16,542 bases of DNA, taken from assembly GCF_003490595.1 (NCBI RefSeq), contig NZ_QQGY01000014.1:1-16542 (forward strand), read 5' to 3'. The position numbers and the translations under genes were made by a program. Position 1 is the first letter of the stretch; every line of letters begins with the position of its first letter. This document shows positions 8,301 through 13,876 of the stretch, piece after piece. The notes beneath the pieces were generated by a model. The model was not told where the DNA came from. It saw nothing but the letters and a program-made list of their open reading frames with translations, and did no database searches. The stretch comes from Haemophilus haemolyticus_L. Its GTDB lineage: Bacteria > Pseudomonadota > Gammaproteobacteria > Enterobacterales > Pasteurellaceae.

Positions 8301-9604
8301 CAGGAGAAGTGACTGCACAAATCCTCACACAGGCAATCTATAATAAAACGCCAAATCAACTTGCAGCAAATGAGAAGGAAAACATTAGTACGTTAAGTCA
8401 ATTGGCGGGCGGATTGGCTGCAGCATTGACAGCGAAAGCGAATGGCACCACAGCGGAACAAGGGGGGAGTTTCCTTGCTGCGACTTCTGGAGCAGAGACG
8501 GCTAAAAGGGCGGTGGAGAATAATTTCTTGAGTGAGGCTTCAAGAGCGAGATTAAATGCGTTAAAAACAAAATATCATCGTGGAGAAAAATTAACAAATA
8601 AAGAAAAATTGGAGTTTAGAGATTTAATTGAATCAGATCAGCGTAGTGACGTTCTCTTGGATAAATTTAGAAAAGATCCAAATTCCTTAAATAGCAAGGA
8701 AAGAGAGGCATTTTTAAGCTATGTAGATCGTTATTATATAGAAACTGTTACGGGGAATACCGCATCTGGTTATAAATTGGCGTCATCAACATCGCCAGTT
8801 AATGCTCAAAATCGTTTTGAATCAGAATATTTAATAAACGATCCTGTACCAAAACGAGATTATGGTCATTTCCCTTTTGCAGGTACGGATGTACAAAGAT
8901 CGCAAGCAGTGAATACCTTGCCAGAAGAGAGCAAGAACTGGCTAGGTTGGCGTTCTGAAAAACATTCTCGTGATGAAGAGATGTATTATACTGTCAAGAA
9001 TGAACTTGATGCTCCTGAGAATTATAAAAATTCATCGAATGGGAAAATAGCTTATTCAGTTAAGGATGGACTGGAACTTGGTTCGACTATTTATGGTGGA
9101 TTGGGTGTATTAAAAGGTGCTAAAAAAATCAATGATGTGATGTCTAATTCAACTAAATTTACTTTAGGCATTGCTGGTGCAGGAAGTGTGGGCGCACAGC
9201 TAATGTCTGACGGAACAGTCGATCCGAGAAGTTTAGCAATTGATTTGGTTACGGCATATGCACTTAAAGGGAAGGGATTTGGTTTGACGGTGGGTGGTAA
9301 TGCTGCCTCTGGGGCGCTAAATAACTACATTACAGATAAATCCATGTCTCAAGGAGCAATAAGTAGCGGTATTGGTTCAGCTATTGGTTACGGTATGGGT
9401 AAAGCGATTGAAGTACCGTTAGATAAGAAGATTAACCTGGATCGCACGTGGGCTAAATATAACCTTCAGCCTTTAAATGATAAGATTCCTTATGTTGATG
9501 TATATAGAAGAAATATTATACCTAGTATCTCTGGTTCAACAATGAGTGAGATAGGTAATAGAGTTTTTCAGAATTACTATACAAAACCTAATGAGGAAAA
9601 ATAA
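2144..9604 (+). CDS. cdiA: CdiA-like contact-dependent inhibition exoprotein (TpsA), complete
   Basis: The product has 2486 residues. Residues 1-30 match the extended signal peptide region (MNKRHYKVIF, LNQLVVVSELA), followed by a hydrophobic core and AHA|ED cleavage after residue 75. The TPS secretion domain (about 76-270) carries NPNL at 149-152 and NPSGI at 189-193. Haemagglutinin repeats follow to about 600. A non-repeat middle has a Pro/Lys-rich and coiled-coil stretch (about 700-790), then a Tyr-rich part and the conserved LSSDYM and SDIVWFEEKEVTLP segments (about 965-1070) typical of large CdiA proteins. More repeats precede an Ala/Gly-rich pre-toxin domain with VENN at 2124-2127. Residues 2128-2486 are the toxin region. 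The protein should be exported by Sec and a TpsB partner and displayed to deliver its C-terminus into neighbouring cells. Its stop overlaps an immunity candidate. It is shorter than the >3000-residue E. coli forms but intact. No tpsB is visible beside it. Confidence 0.92.
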   Translation: MNKRHYKVIFSRVLNQLVVVSELAKSQGKAQSENVSSEQEKTGLFSTALSFSLNSIHFSLMLALGFVFLTPSAHAEDMAIRADKSAPGNQQPIVLQTANGLPQVNIQTPSAGGVSRNQYSQFDVAEKGAVLNNARKAVQTQMAGWVQGNPNLARGEAKVILNEVNSANPSRLKGYVEVAGKKADVVIANPSGIQCDGCGVINAGRTTLTTGKAEVENGELKGYRVKGGKVTVGQKGMDNSQSDYTDIISEQAEIKGGVWAKKGIKVTTGKNNVDRTNDSVVYVGDKNTDNTDRTFDTQGDNQSYSVDVSQLGGMYSEKIHLVDNGQGLGVRNAGHIGASAGEVEIDSLGRIVNNGYLQAKQRVQLTTQRQMENQAGGKILAHEGDILIQSKQDIAQSGVMSAKRNVAVKAKALKQVEQGEIQGGAIELKVQETLTNRGLINSKGEYSKGKKPDLHIRAMSVENIGSGRIYGNRVVIGAKLIENKDELTPENGRQDAVIAAREYLTLGAEEIRNQTRHYIAMQQGSSTLYGEKGVTVGGEIDEDYQAQGKAKMLLNQSGTIESPSGAIQLSAEKVNNENLHFHAEIENQSNEVIDEQYIIPQGYKTEARIDYGLLKWISFSRAGKLAYRRDNINPLKEGEPIHAEHLLPEVNEITCQDYVNQRGCHIKPESIYNANHPAWGYFGIQPPTDMPAGLADINMPEEPIKPKEVEKPRKNRRETAESYAARLVDYEKAVADYRIALASYEQEKATYETRLKAYQQAIAPFKSWIDANEVAFDALQAKITEHNRHLLGKTFSDFWITKLNRRVIDESVVKTTLPGQILASGDISINAAQVLNNRSQIISGGQLSLSGDVHNEDETGYHILNEYGTSQWTYSRWRGGLKRYHQRNWGAVNAYNRNVESVYQMGVNHYKAQTDYHTHQQTQASQSGELLAKAQDALLPSSSLYRLNPEAGNVLIETDPQFTDRRKWLSSDYMFNALRSDPQNILRRLGDGYYEQRLVRDQVNQLTGRMFLTGYQDLEAQYKGLMDNGITFAKRFNLTPGVALSPAQVAQLTSDIVWFEEKEVTLPSGKQVKVMAPRVYAMAQKGDLNGEGALISADVIDLRSHRLTNSGTIAGRKLTLLNTESLFNAGTITGDKVGINTTNNFDNIGGKVEAERELLVDVGGDLNHQSTTMTTKVDLSHFQRSETTLARKALFHVKGEDGQLQLSSNNLNAKGADIINDGNGSTLVQTKNNVNLTALSVGFDEKMGKGNHYRHEKVEEAVVSRIKGKGDVALTGKNILSEGAQLESEAKLMAIAENDLVLNGAKESRDFEEFHKTKSGSLARTTKTSLDQQQSVTQVGTQVSGKDVLLSAGHDVKAKGIQAIADDNLHIQGGHDVDIAADTNHFKNKRVETKKTRGVFTGGGIGLTFGSKSEKHDYETEGWTQSDARSTLGSMNGNIRVSAGNHTNVLGTDMITPNTNRIDIEGASVKVEAGKDIIERKEGHEYKQSGVTIALSTPVTDMAQAAYNSVKRSQQVTNGKLKALYAVKAAEEVGMAAQNVGKVAETLDALRAGNMQNTGTTSSPSVKISIGYGSQKQTQSSESQSISHQKSTVSTGTFNVKARDEKLTFEGVDANAKLMALSGKKGIEIKGVKDEEHQHTKNKSVGGSVGVFVGTNGNSYGIGIEGSVNVAKGKSNSDSERWQNSHLQADKLITNSEAGNLSLDAANLKAKRWEADIQNLTITSRQDTEKYESKQTSASASGSVAYGSGGGASVSASYNKAKVDYAQVNEQAGISVGEDGMDAHIHNHTQLNGAIIESDAEASKNHFKTKSLTHTDIENKSEIKTESASMSAGSGGVNPMQALSSALSLLGNTNESARSTTQSAISGNIQIDTETPENLTALSRDTKNANQRVEKQDLQKVQERQEMAKVIGDISNNAISIATYNEREKINKLSLEKFKAEEKYGKSSTQAQEIGKQITAIQNDIDGTYGIGSKTGMAIRAVTAALQAAAQNDTAGSLVALASPYLNKTIHEMTAGDTAKDKAANLMAHALLSAVEFQVTGKDPLTGAVAGVTGEVTAQILTQAIYNKTPNQLAANEKENISTLSQLAGGLAAALTAKANGTTAEQGGSFLAATSGAETAKRAVENNFLSEASRARLNALKTKYHRGEKLTNKEKLEFRDLIESDQRSDVLLDKFRKDPNSLNSKEREAFLSYVDRYYIETVTGNTASGYKLASSTSPVNAQNRFESEYLINDPVPKRDYGHFPFAGTDVQRSQAVNTLPEESKNWLGWRSEKHSRDEEMYYTVKNELDAPENYKNSSNGKIAYSVKDGLELGSTIYGGLGVLKGAKKINDVMSNSTKFTLGIAGAGSVGAQLMSDGTVDPRSLAIDLVTAYALKGKGFGLTVGGNAASGALNNYITDKSMSQGAISSGIGSAIGYGMGKAIEVPLDKKINLDRTWAKYNLQPLNDKIPYVDVYRRNIIPSISGSTMSEIGNRVFQNYYTKPNEEK
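2282..2290 (-). other. DNA uptake signal (Hin type)
   Basis: Exact ACCGCACTT, the complement of AAGTGCGGT, inside the signal-peptide coding region. Confidence 0.75.
3018..3026 (-). other. DNA uptake signal (Hin type)
   Basis: Exact ACCGCACTT preceded by TG and followed by TT, in the coding sequence just after the TPS domain. Confidence 0.75.
5852..5860 (-). other. DNA uptake signal (Hin type)
   Basis: Exact ACCGCACTT in the second haemagglutinin-repeat block. Confidence 0.75.
6839..9081 (+). repeat. Long duplicated block, copy A (in the complete exoprotein)
   Basis: This block covers residues ~1566-2313 of the complete exoprotein and is collinear with 12628-14909, with high identity by eye and long exact runs. 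The lengths differ by 39 nt, explained by one divergent segment (about 7950-8050 against 13741-13875). Homology stops at the SVKDGLELG codons, where the toxin tips diverge. Confidence 0.88.
7781..7789 (-). other. DNA uptake signal (Hin type)
   Basis: Exact ACCGCACTT inside the duplicated block. The equivalent site is kept in the second copy at 13570. Confidence 0.75.
8525..9601 (+). other. CdiA C-terminal toxin region after VENN
   Basis: Residues 2128-2486. The first part, to SVKDGLELG at 2305-2313, is nearly the same in the headless copy at 12628 and partly in the broken copy at 11308. It is therefore probably a shared delivery or entry module. The last 173 residues differ from the 12628 copy and are the presumed toxin. 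They are rich in Gly, Ala and Ser with amphipathic or weakly hydrophobic segments (for example GIAGAGSVGAQL and GSAIGYGMGKAI). They end in a short motif, PSISGS..SE..NR, that recurs in other cassettes here. I see no nuclease, deaminase or ADP-ribosyltransferase signature. The membrane-type immunity gene next to it suggests action on the inner membrane, which is inference. Confidence 0.65.
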
Positions 9605-9834
9605 TGAAAAAGATTATTTATATTCTTATTTTTTCTCTAGTATCTGGAGTCGTTTTTATGTTTATTATGTTTTTGGCTGCAAGGTTACTCTATAACATAA
9701 ATAATAGTATTAGTTTCTATTGTATTGATATATTGTCTTTTTTTAAAAGCATGAATAAAAAGGAGGTGGGCTTTATTATCCTTATATCATCAATAAAATT
9801 TGTAATAACATGTCTTCGTTATAGAGATTACTAA
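9604..9834 (+). CDS. Small membrane immunity protein candidate (cassette 1)
   Basis: This 76-residue hydrophobic protein has predicted membrane helices at about 4-28 and 55-71 and a charged KSMNKKE stretch before the second helix. Its ATG overlaps the exoprotein stop (TAATG), and GAGG lies 7 nt upstream, so it is translationally coupled to the toxin gene. Position, size and coupling fit a CdiI immunity protein that neutralises the adjacent C-terminal toxin in the cytoplasmic membrane. The first helix ends in ARLLYNINN, a motif shared by the small proteins at 9999, 10412 and 11016, which defines one paralogous family. I know no named family for it. The immunity role is inferred from context. 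Confidence 0.8.
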   Translation: MKKIIYILIFSLVSGVVFMFIMFLAARLLYNINNSISFYCIDILSFFKSMNKKEVGFIILISSIKFVITCLRYRDY

Positions 9835-9886
9835 AGGTTACGCTAGGTATTAATATGACTGGCTTAGATATTTAAGCTATTAATGA

Positions 9887-10009
9887 AGAAATGAAGATAA
9901 AATACTCCTTAAAGATAGTAATATCGGAGGAGCTTTAGGTGGAGAATCAAGTAATAGATGGTTTCAATATGAATATAGTAATTGGAAAGGTAAAAATAAT
10001 GAAAAATAA
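9887..10009 (+). pseudogene. Remnant of an orphan toxin C-terminus
   Basis: A frame of about 40 codons without a start, bounded upstream by TGA at 9884-9886, reads NIGGALGGESSNRWFQYEY and ends at TAA 10007-10009. The GG..G.ES.NR..QY pattern matches the last ~30 residues of the broken toxin ending at 11016 (SISGS.GRES.NR..QY). It also matches, more weakly, the tip of the complete exoprotein. The frame overlaps the start of the next small membrane gene, as in the intact cassettes. I read it as the last scrap of a toxin module whose body has been deleted. The 50 bp before it (9835-9886) has no clear coding sense. Confidence 0.6.
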
Positions 10010-10229
10010 ATTTTTATCTATCTTAATAATAATTATTTTGGGAAGTTTTCTATTAAGTATCTCAATGTTTTTGATTGCCAGAATTCTTTATAATTTTGAA
10101 AATAATATGGATTTATTTAATATACATTTCTTGGATTATTTTAATGATGGTTTTATTGAGCGCTTAAAAATGATTTTTATGCATGTTTTTATATTTTTTG
10201 TTTCAATTTTATGTTTCTATAGAAAATAA
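9999..10229 (+). CDS. Small membrane immunity protein candidate (cassette 2, orphan)
   Basis: The 76-residue product starts at ATG 9999, preceded by GGAAAGG at 9984-9990. A GTG 60 nt upstream is in frame, but those codons belong to the toxin remnant in another frame. Starting at 9999 gives the same length as the paralogues at 9604 and 11016. There are two predicted helices (about 5-28 and 57-74), and the first ends in IARILYNFENN, the family motif. Its toxin is reduced to a remnant, so it is an orphan immunity gene. It could protect against siblings that still carry the toxin; that role is inferred. Confidence 0.75.
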   Translation: MKNKFLSILIIIILGSFLLSISMFLIARILYNFENNMDLFNIHFLDYFNDGFIERLKMIFMHVFIFFVSILCFYRK

Positions 10230-10250
10230 TCCTCAGATAACACAAGCCCT

Positions 10251-10391
10251 CAAGATAGCGCGCGTCTCCTGACGCGTGCTTATATCTAACTAAAAATAAA
10301 CAAAATGAAGTTATTAATAAAAATAGTGAGGACCTGAATCAAATGAAAGGGATGTTTTGGGCACGCGTTATAAAACGCGCTCCATCGTGGG
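10251..10391 (+). repeat. REPIN-like inverted-palindrome repeat, copy 1
   Basis: The left arm (10254-10280) is GCGCGCGTCTCCTGACGCGT in an intact palindromic form. An AT-rich spacer contains CTAAAAATAAACAAAATGAA. The right arm (about 10361-10391) is decayed (CACGCGTTATAAAACGCGC) and is followed by CCATCGTGGG. The spacer and arms match the copies at 10668 and 15890. The repeat ends 8 bp before the Shine-Dalgarno of the next small membrane gene. Confidence 0.8.
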
Positions 10392-10398
10392 CCTTCAC

Positions 10399-10403
10399 AG
10401 GAG
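10399..10403 (+). promoter_or_regulatory. Ribosome binding site of the 10412 gene
   Basis: AGGAG lies 8 nt before the ATG at 10412. The gene keeps its own ribosome binding site although no toxin frame precedes it, which supports its being expressible alone. Confidence 0.65.
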
Positions 10404-10411
10404 AATGATTA

Positions 10412-10651
10412 ATGAAAGTTATCTACCTTATTTTATTTTCTCTACTTTCTAGTGTTTTTGTTTCTTTTACTATGTTTTTATTAGCTAAGTTTATGTATAA
10501 CATAGAGAATAATATGCCTATTTTTGATATAGATTTAGTATCGTTTTTTGTACAAAAAACAGCCAGAGAAATAAAAATGATAATTTTCTTATCTGTAATT
10601 ATATTTGTAGTTTTTTATATGTATTATAAGAAAAATGATCTATTGCAATAA
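10412..10651 (+). CDS. Small membrane immunity protein candidate (cassette 3, orphan)
   Basis: This 79-residue protein has helices at about 3-26 and 54-71 and the family motif LLAKFMYNIENNM at the end of the first helix. It is closest by eye to the 9604 and 9999 proteins. AGGAG lies 8 nt before the start. No toxin sequence remains upstream; the preceding 141 bp is a REPIN-like repeat. It is bracketed by copies 1 and 2 of the repeat, so it looks like a cassette from which only immunity survives. The function is inferred from paralogy and context. Confidence 0.75.
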   Translation: MKVIYLILFSLLSSVFVSFTMFLLAKFMYNIENNMPIFDIDLVSFFVQKTAREIKMIIFLSVIIFVVFYMYYKKNDLLQ

Positions 10652-10667
10652 GATTTATATTAATACA

Positions 10668-10799
10668 CCCTAGCCCCTGACATATACTTGTATTTATCTA
10701 AAAATAAACAAAATGAAGTTATTCATGAAAATAGTAAAAATCTTAATCAAACGAAATTGATGTTTTAGGCACGCGTTAGGAAATGCGCTCCATAGTGGG
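10668..10799 (+). repeat. REPIN-like inverted-palindrome repeat, copy 2 (degenerate)
   Basis: The spacer (CTAAAAATAAACAAAATGAA, then AATCAAACGAAATTGATGTT) matches copies 1 and 3 closely. The left palindrome is eroded to CCCCTGACATATACTTGTAT, and the right arm reads CACGCGTTAGGAAATGCGC followed by CCATAGTGGG. The repeat runs directly into a broken toxin C-terminus. Confidence 0.75.
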
Positions 10800-11016
10800 C
10801 TATGGAATAGGTAAAGCTATTGATATTTCATTAAATAAAAAATACTTAGATTTAACTTGGGTTAAATATAATCCTCAGCCTTTGAATGATAAACTCTCTT
10901 ATGTTTATACATATAGAAGAAGTATTGTTCCTAGTATTTCAGGAAGTTTAGGAAGGGAAAGTTTGAATAGAGGCGTCCAATATATTTATAATGAGTCTCA
11001 AAAAGGAAGTAAATAA
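10783..11016 (+). pseudogene. Headless toxin C-terminus (cassette 4)
   Basis: The reading frame gives 77 codons. Apart from the first few codons, which lie in the repeat arm, it is collinear with the last ~73 residues of the complete exoprotein. Shared segments include GYGIGKAI, a TW.KYN.QPLNDK block, a YRR.I.PSISGS block and an E..NR tail. The apparent ATG at 10783 lies inside the repeat's right palindrome and has no good ribosome binding site, so this is a truncated module and not a real small gene. Homology starts around 10793, at the edge of the repeat. The stop overlaps the next start (TAATG), as at 9602-9606. It belongs to the same toxin subtype as the 2144 gene, but diverged. Confidence 0.75.
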
Positions 11017-11246
11017 TGAAAAGAATCATGTTAGATATTCTACTTTCTATTTTTATTGGAGTTTCTTTTTCATTATTATCGTTGATAGTTGGTAGATTGC
11101 TTTACAATATTGATAATTCAATATCTATTTTTGAGCTAGAATTGATTGATTTTGGTATAAAAAAACTTTCATTTTTAATCAAAATGACATTGTTTGTATC
11201 AAGTATTTACTTTATTCTTTTTTTCTATGGTAGGAATTTAAAGTAG
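11016..11246 (+). CDS. Small membrane immunity protein candidate (cassette 4)
   Basis: This 76-residue protein has helices at about 6-30 and 55-70 and the motif VGRLLYNIDNSISIF. AAGGA lies 8 nt upstream, and its ATG overlaps the stop of the broken toxin by one base, the same layout as the 9604 gene. Its upstream toxin scrap is of the same subtype as the complete exoprotein, so it may be the nearest functional relative of the 9604 protein. Cross-protection is possible but not shown. Confidence 0.78.
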   Translation: MKRIMLDILLSIFIGVSFSLLSLIVGRLLYNIDNSISIFELELIDFGIKKLSFLIKMTLFVSSIYFILFFYGRNLK

Positions 11247-11307
11247 CAAGATAATGTACTTAAATAATTATTTACTCACAATCTTAAATTTTGAAACAAA
11301 AATAACA

Positions 11308-12232
11308 GATGAAGATATGTATTATACTGTCAAGAACGAACTTGATGCTCCTGAGAATTATAAAAATTCATCTAATGGGAAAATAGCTTATTTCAGTTAA
11401 GGATGGGCTGGAGGCGAGTTCTATGCTTGCTTTAGGTAGTGGAACTACTGTTGTAAGAGGTGTTGCCCTTATGGAGAAAACCGCCGCAACAGTTGGAGGT
11501 GAGGCTATTACTCTAGCTAATAAAGGGGGGCAAGTGTTACGTCTTGGTAAAGATGCTGCAACAAAAGCTTACATTGATGGTCAGCTAACCTATATTAATT
11601 TAGTTGATAAGGGAATTAAAGCCTACAATACTGCTTCAACAAAAGCAGCAAATGCCTATATCAACGGACAGCTTGCGTATGCGGATGCTATTGCGAAAGG
11701 AGTTAATACAGCTAAAATAGCGGCACGAGAAGGTATTGAAGGAACCCGAGAATTAGTGAGTCAAGGAATTTATTATTCTTATAATCCTACACAGGCTAAA
11801 GTAGTTCAAACAGCTGTCCAGGGAATTGAGCATGGTTTGAAACCTATAACTGAAATAACATATAAGCAATATGCACAAGGAGTAGCGATGGGAGCTACAG
11901 CTAGTGCAATAACTCAATATGCTGCAACAGGTGATATTGATGTAAATAAAACTGTAAGAACAGGGTTACTTGCTCCATATCTATTAAATGCTCCTTTAGG
12001 AACTTCAGTTTTAATTGGTTCTGTTGATACTGCAGTATCAACAGTATCTGATGGTAAGTCTCATTTAAATGAGCAAGCAAAATATGCTGAAAGTGTAACA
12101 GTGGGTAATGCTGCAGAGAAAGCTATTCCCTCTCCAATGAAATTTTTTGCACCTTATATTGGGATTATTGCTGGGGAATCTATCAATCGTTTAAATGAGA
12201 AATTAGATAAAAAAGTACAAAAAAATGAGTAA
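11308..12232 (+). pseudogene. Frameshifted orphan CdiA C-terminus (cassette 5)
   Basis: 11308-11397 encodes DEDMYYTVKNELDAPENY and on to KIAY, nearly identical to the complete exoprotein around 8988-9055. An extra T at 11391-11393 (TATTTCAG where the intact copy has TATTCAG) shifts the frame into TAA at 11398. Frame +2 continues SVKDGLEASS and stays open to 12232. Translation could restart at ATG 11423, which has GGAGG 8 nt upstream, giving 269 residues. That tip is Ala/Gly-rich with an internal repeat (KAYIDGQLTY and NAYINGQLAY) and a hydrophobic TGLLAPYLLN.PLGTSVLIG stretch. It ends in APYIGIIAGESINR. No VENN or export signal is attached, so it is a silent donor module. The toxin activity is not recognised. 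Confidence 0.75.
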
Positions 12233-12443
12233 TTTTATTTTAGCTTTAAAAAGAGCTGTTTTTTTAACATTTTTAACTCAGTTAGTTTATTGGATAAATC
12301 GTTATTTTATTACAGGGGTAATAGATCAGGTTGAGTTTATTTTTAACTGGGAAAATATGATTTTTTCAATAAGAATACTGGGAGCATACTTCGTAACATA
12401 TTATATGGCTATTATCTATTTGGGAGATAAGAAACAAGACTGA
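12225..12443 (+). CDS. Small membrane immunity protein candidate (cassette 5)
   Basis: This 72-residue protein has predicted helices at about 11-31 and 46-66 and a charged GDKKQD tail. The start overlaps the end of the broken toxin by 8 nt (ATGAGTAA). I see no Shine-Dalgarno, so it probably depends on translational coupling. It lacks the R.LYN..N motif of the other small proteins, consistent with its pairing with a different toxin tip. The immunity role is inferred from position, size and topology. Confidence 0.72.
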   Translation: MSNFILALKRAVFLTFLTQLVYWINRYFITGVIDQVEFIFNWENMIFSIRILGAYFVTYYMAIIYLGDKKQD

Positions 12444-12564
12444 TTGAGGTTATTTTTTCAAAATTTGCATTATAAAAACTTTTGTGTTGTTAGTTCAGCT
12501 TTTTAATTATTTGCGAATGGTTGAAGTTTTAAATAGTATATGATTTGAAATGATAAAATATAAT

Positions 12565-12623
12565 AAAGTGCGGTCAAATTTCAAAGAGTTTTAAAACTTC
12601 TCAAAAATTGACTGCACTTTTTG
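12565..12623 (+). terminator. Uptake-signal dyad terminator
   Basis: AAAGTGCGGTCAAATTT at 12565 is followed by the near-complement AAATTGACTGCACTTT ending at 12620. This gives a stem of about 15 bp with one G-T pair and a bulge, then TTTTT. Paired inverted uptake signals working as intrinsic terminators are well known in Haemophilus. It closes the cassette run and insulates the next headless copy. 12444-12564 shows no gene. Confidence 0.75.
12566..12574 (+). other. DNA uptake signal (Hin type)
   Basis: Exact AAGTGCGGT core followed by CAAATTT, the favoured flank, within the terminator dyad. Confidence 0.85.
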
Positions 12624-13569
12624 TATTGTGAAAATTAGTCTTGGTTATGGCAGCCAAAAACAAACGCAAAGTAGCGAAAGCCAGAGTATTAGTCATCAAA
12701 AATCAACGGTGAGCACGGGTACGCTAAATGTAAAAGCCCGCGATGAAAAACTCAGTTTTGAAGGCGTGGATGCGAATGCGAAATTGATGGCATTATCAGG
12801 TAAAAAAGGGATTGAGATAAAAGGTGTAAAAGACGAAGAGCATCAACACACAGAAAATAAATCTGCAGGGGGCAGTGTAGGCGTCTTTGTTGGAACCAAT
12901 GGTAATAGTTATGGTGTAGGTATTGAGGGGTCGGTGAATGTAGCGAAGGGCAAATCCAACTCAGATAGCGAACGTTGGCAAAATAGTCACTTGCAAGCGG
13001 ATAAGCTCATTACCAATAGCGAAGCAGGAAACCTCAGCCTTGATGCAGCAAATCTCAACGCGAAACGTTGGGAAGCGGATATTCAAAATCTCACTGTCAC
13101 GAGCCGTCAAGATACGGAAAAATACGAATCCAAACAAACGGGTGCGAGTGCAAGTGGCTCGGTGGCGTATGGTTCAGGTGGCGGAGCTTCGGTGAGTGCC
13201 TCCTATAACAAAGCGAAAGTAGATTATGCTCAAGTGAATGAACAAGCGGGTATTCGTGTAGGTGAGGATGGCATGGATGCCCATATCCACAACCATACCC
13301 AACTGAATGGTGCCATCATTGAAAGTGACGCTGATGCAAGTAAAAACCACTTCAAAACAAAATCGCTCACGCATACCGATATTGAAAATAAAAGCGAGAT
13401 TAAAACCGAAAGTGCGAGCATGAGTGCGGGCAGTGGCGGAGTGAATCCAATGCAGGCGCTTAGTAGTGCCTTGAGCTTATTGGGTAACACCAATGAAAGT
13501 GCGCGCAGCACCACCCAATCAGCTATCAGCGACAACATTCAGATAGACACCGAAACCCCAGAAAATCTG

Positions 13570-13578
13570 ACCGCACTT
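13570..13578 (-). other. DNA uptake signal (Hin type)
   Basis: Exact ACCGCACTT, collinear with the site at 7781 in the first copy of the duplicated block. Confidence 0.75.
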
Positions 13579-13867
13579 TCACGTGACACCAAAAATGCGA
13601 ATCAACGTGTTGAAAAACAAGATTTACAAAAAGTGCAAGAACGCCAAGAAATGGCTAAGGTGATAGGTGATATCAGCAACAACGCGATAAGCATCGCTAC
13701 GTATAATGAGCGTGAGAAAATTAATAAGCTAGGACTTGAGAAGTTTAAGCTGGAAGAGCAAGAAAAAGCGTTGAAGGGACAAGCGGGTAATGAACAACAG
13801 CTTGCCGCCATTAAGCAACAACTGACAAACGTTCAAACAGAAATCACGAAAACTCAAGGTGAAATCG

Positions 13868-13876
13868 ACCGCACTT
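13868..13876 (-). other. DNA uptake signal (Hin type)
   Basis: Exact ACCGCACTT beside the indel of the second copy. The first copy reads ACGGCACTT there, so this site is unique to the headless copy. Confidence 0.7.

Noticed and set aside
9939..9998. GTG start extending the 9999 small protein by 20 residues
   Set aside because: These bases encode the toxin remnant in another frame, and starting at 9999 restores the 76-residue family length with a ribosome binding site.
12521..12564. TTGAAG and TATAAT as a promoter for the headless copy
   Set aside because: The TATAAT is 32 bp from that -35 and another TTGAAA is only 8 bp away; the terminator lies directly downstream.
13230..13538. Minus-strand open frame of about 102 codons that recurs at 7435-7746
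   Set aside because: It appears twice only because the underlying block is duplicated; it is the complement of the haemagglutinin-repeat/linker code.
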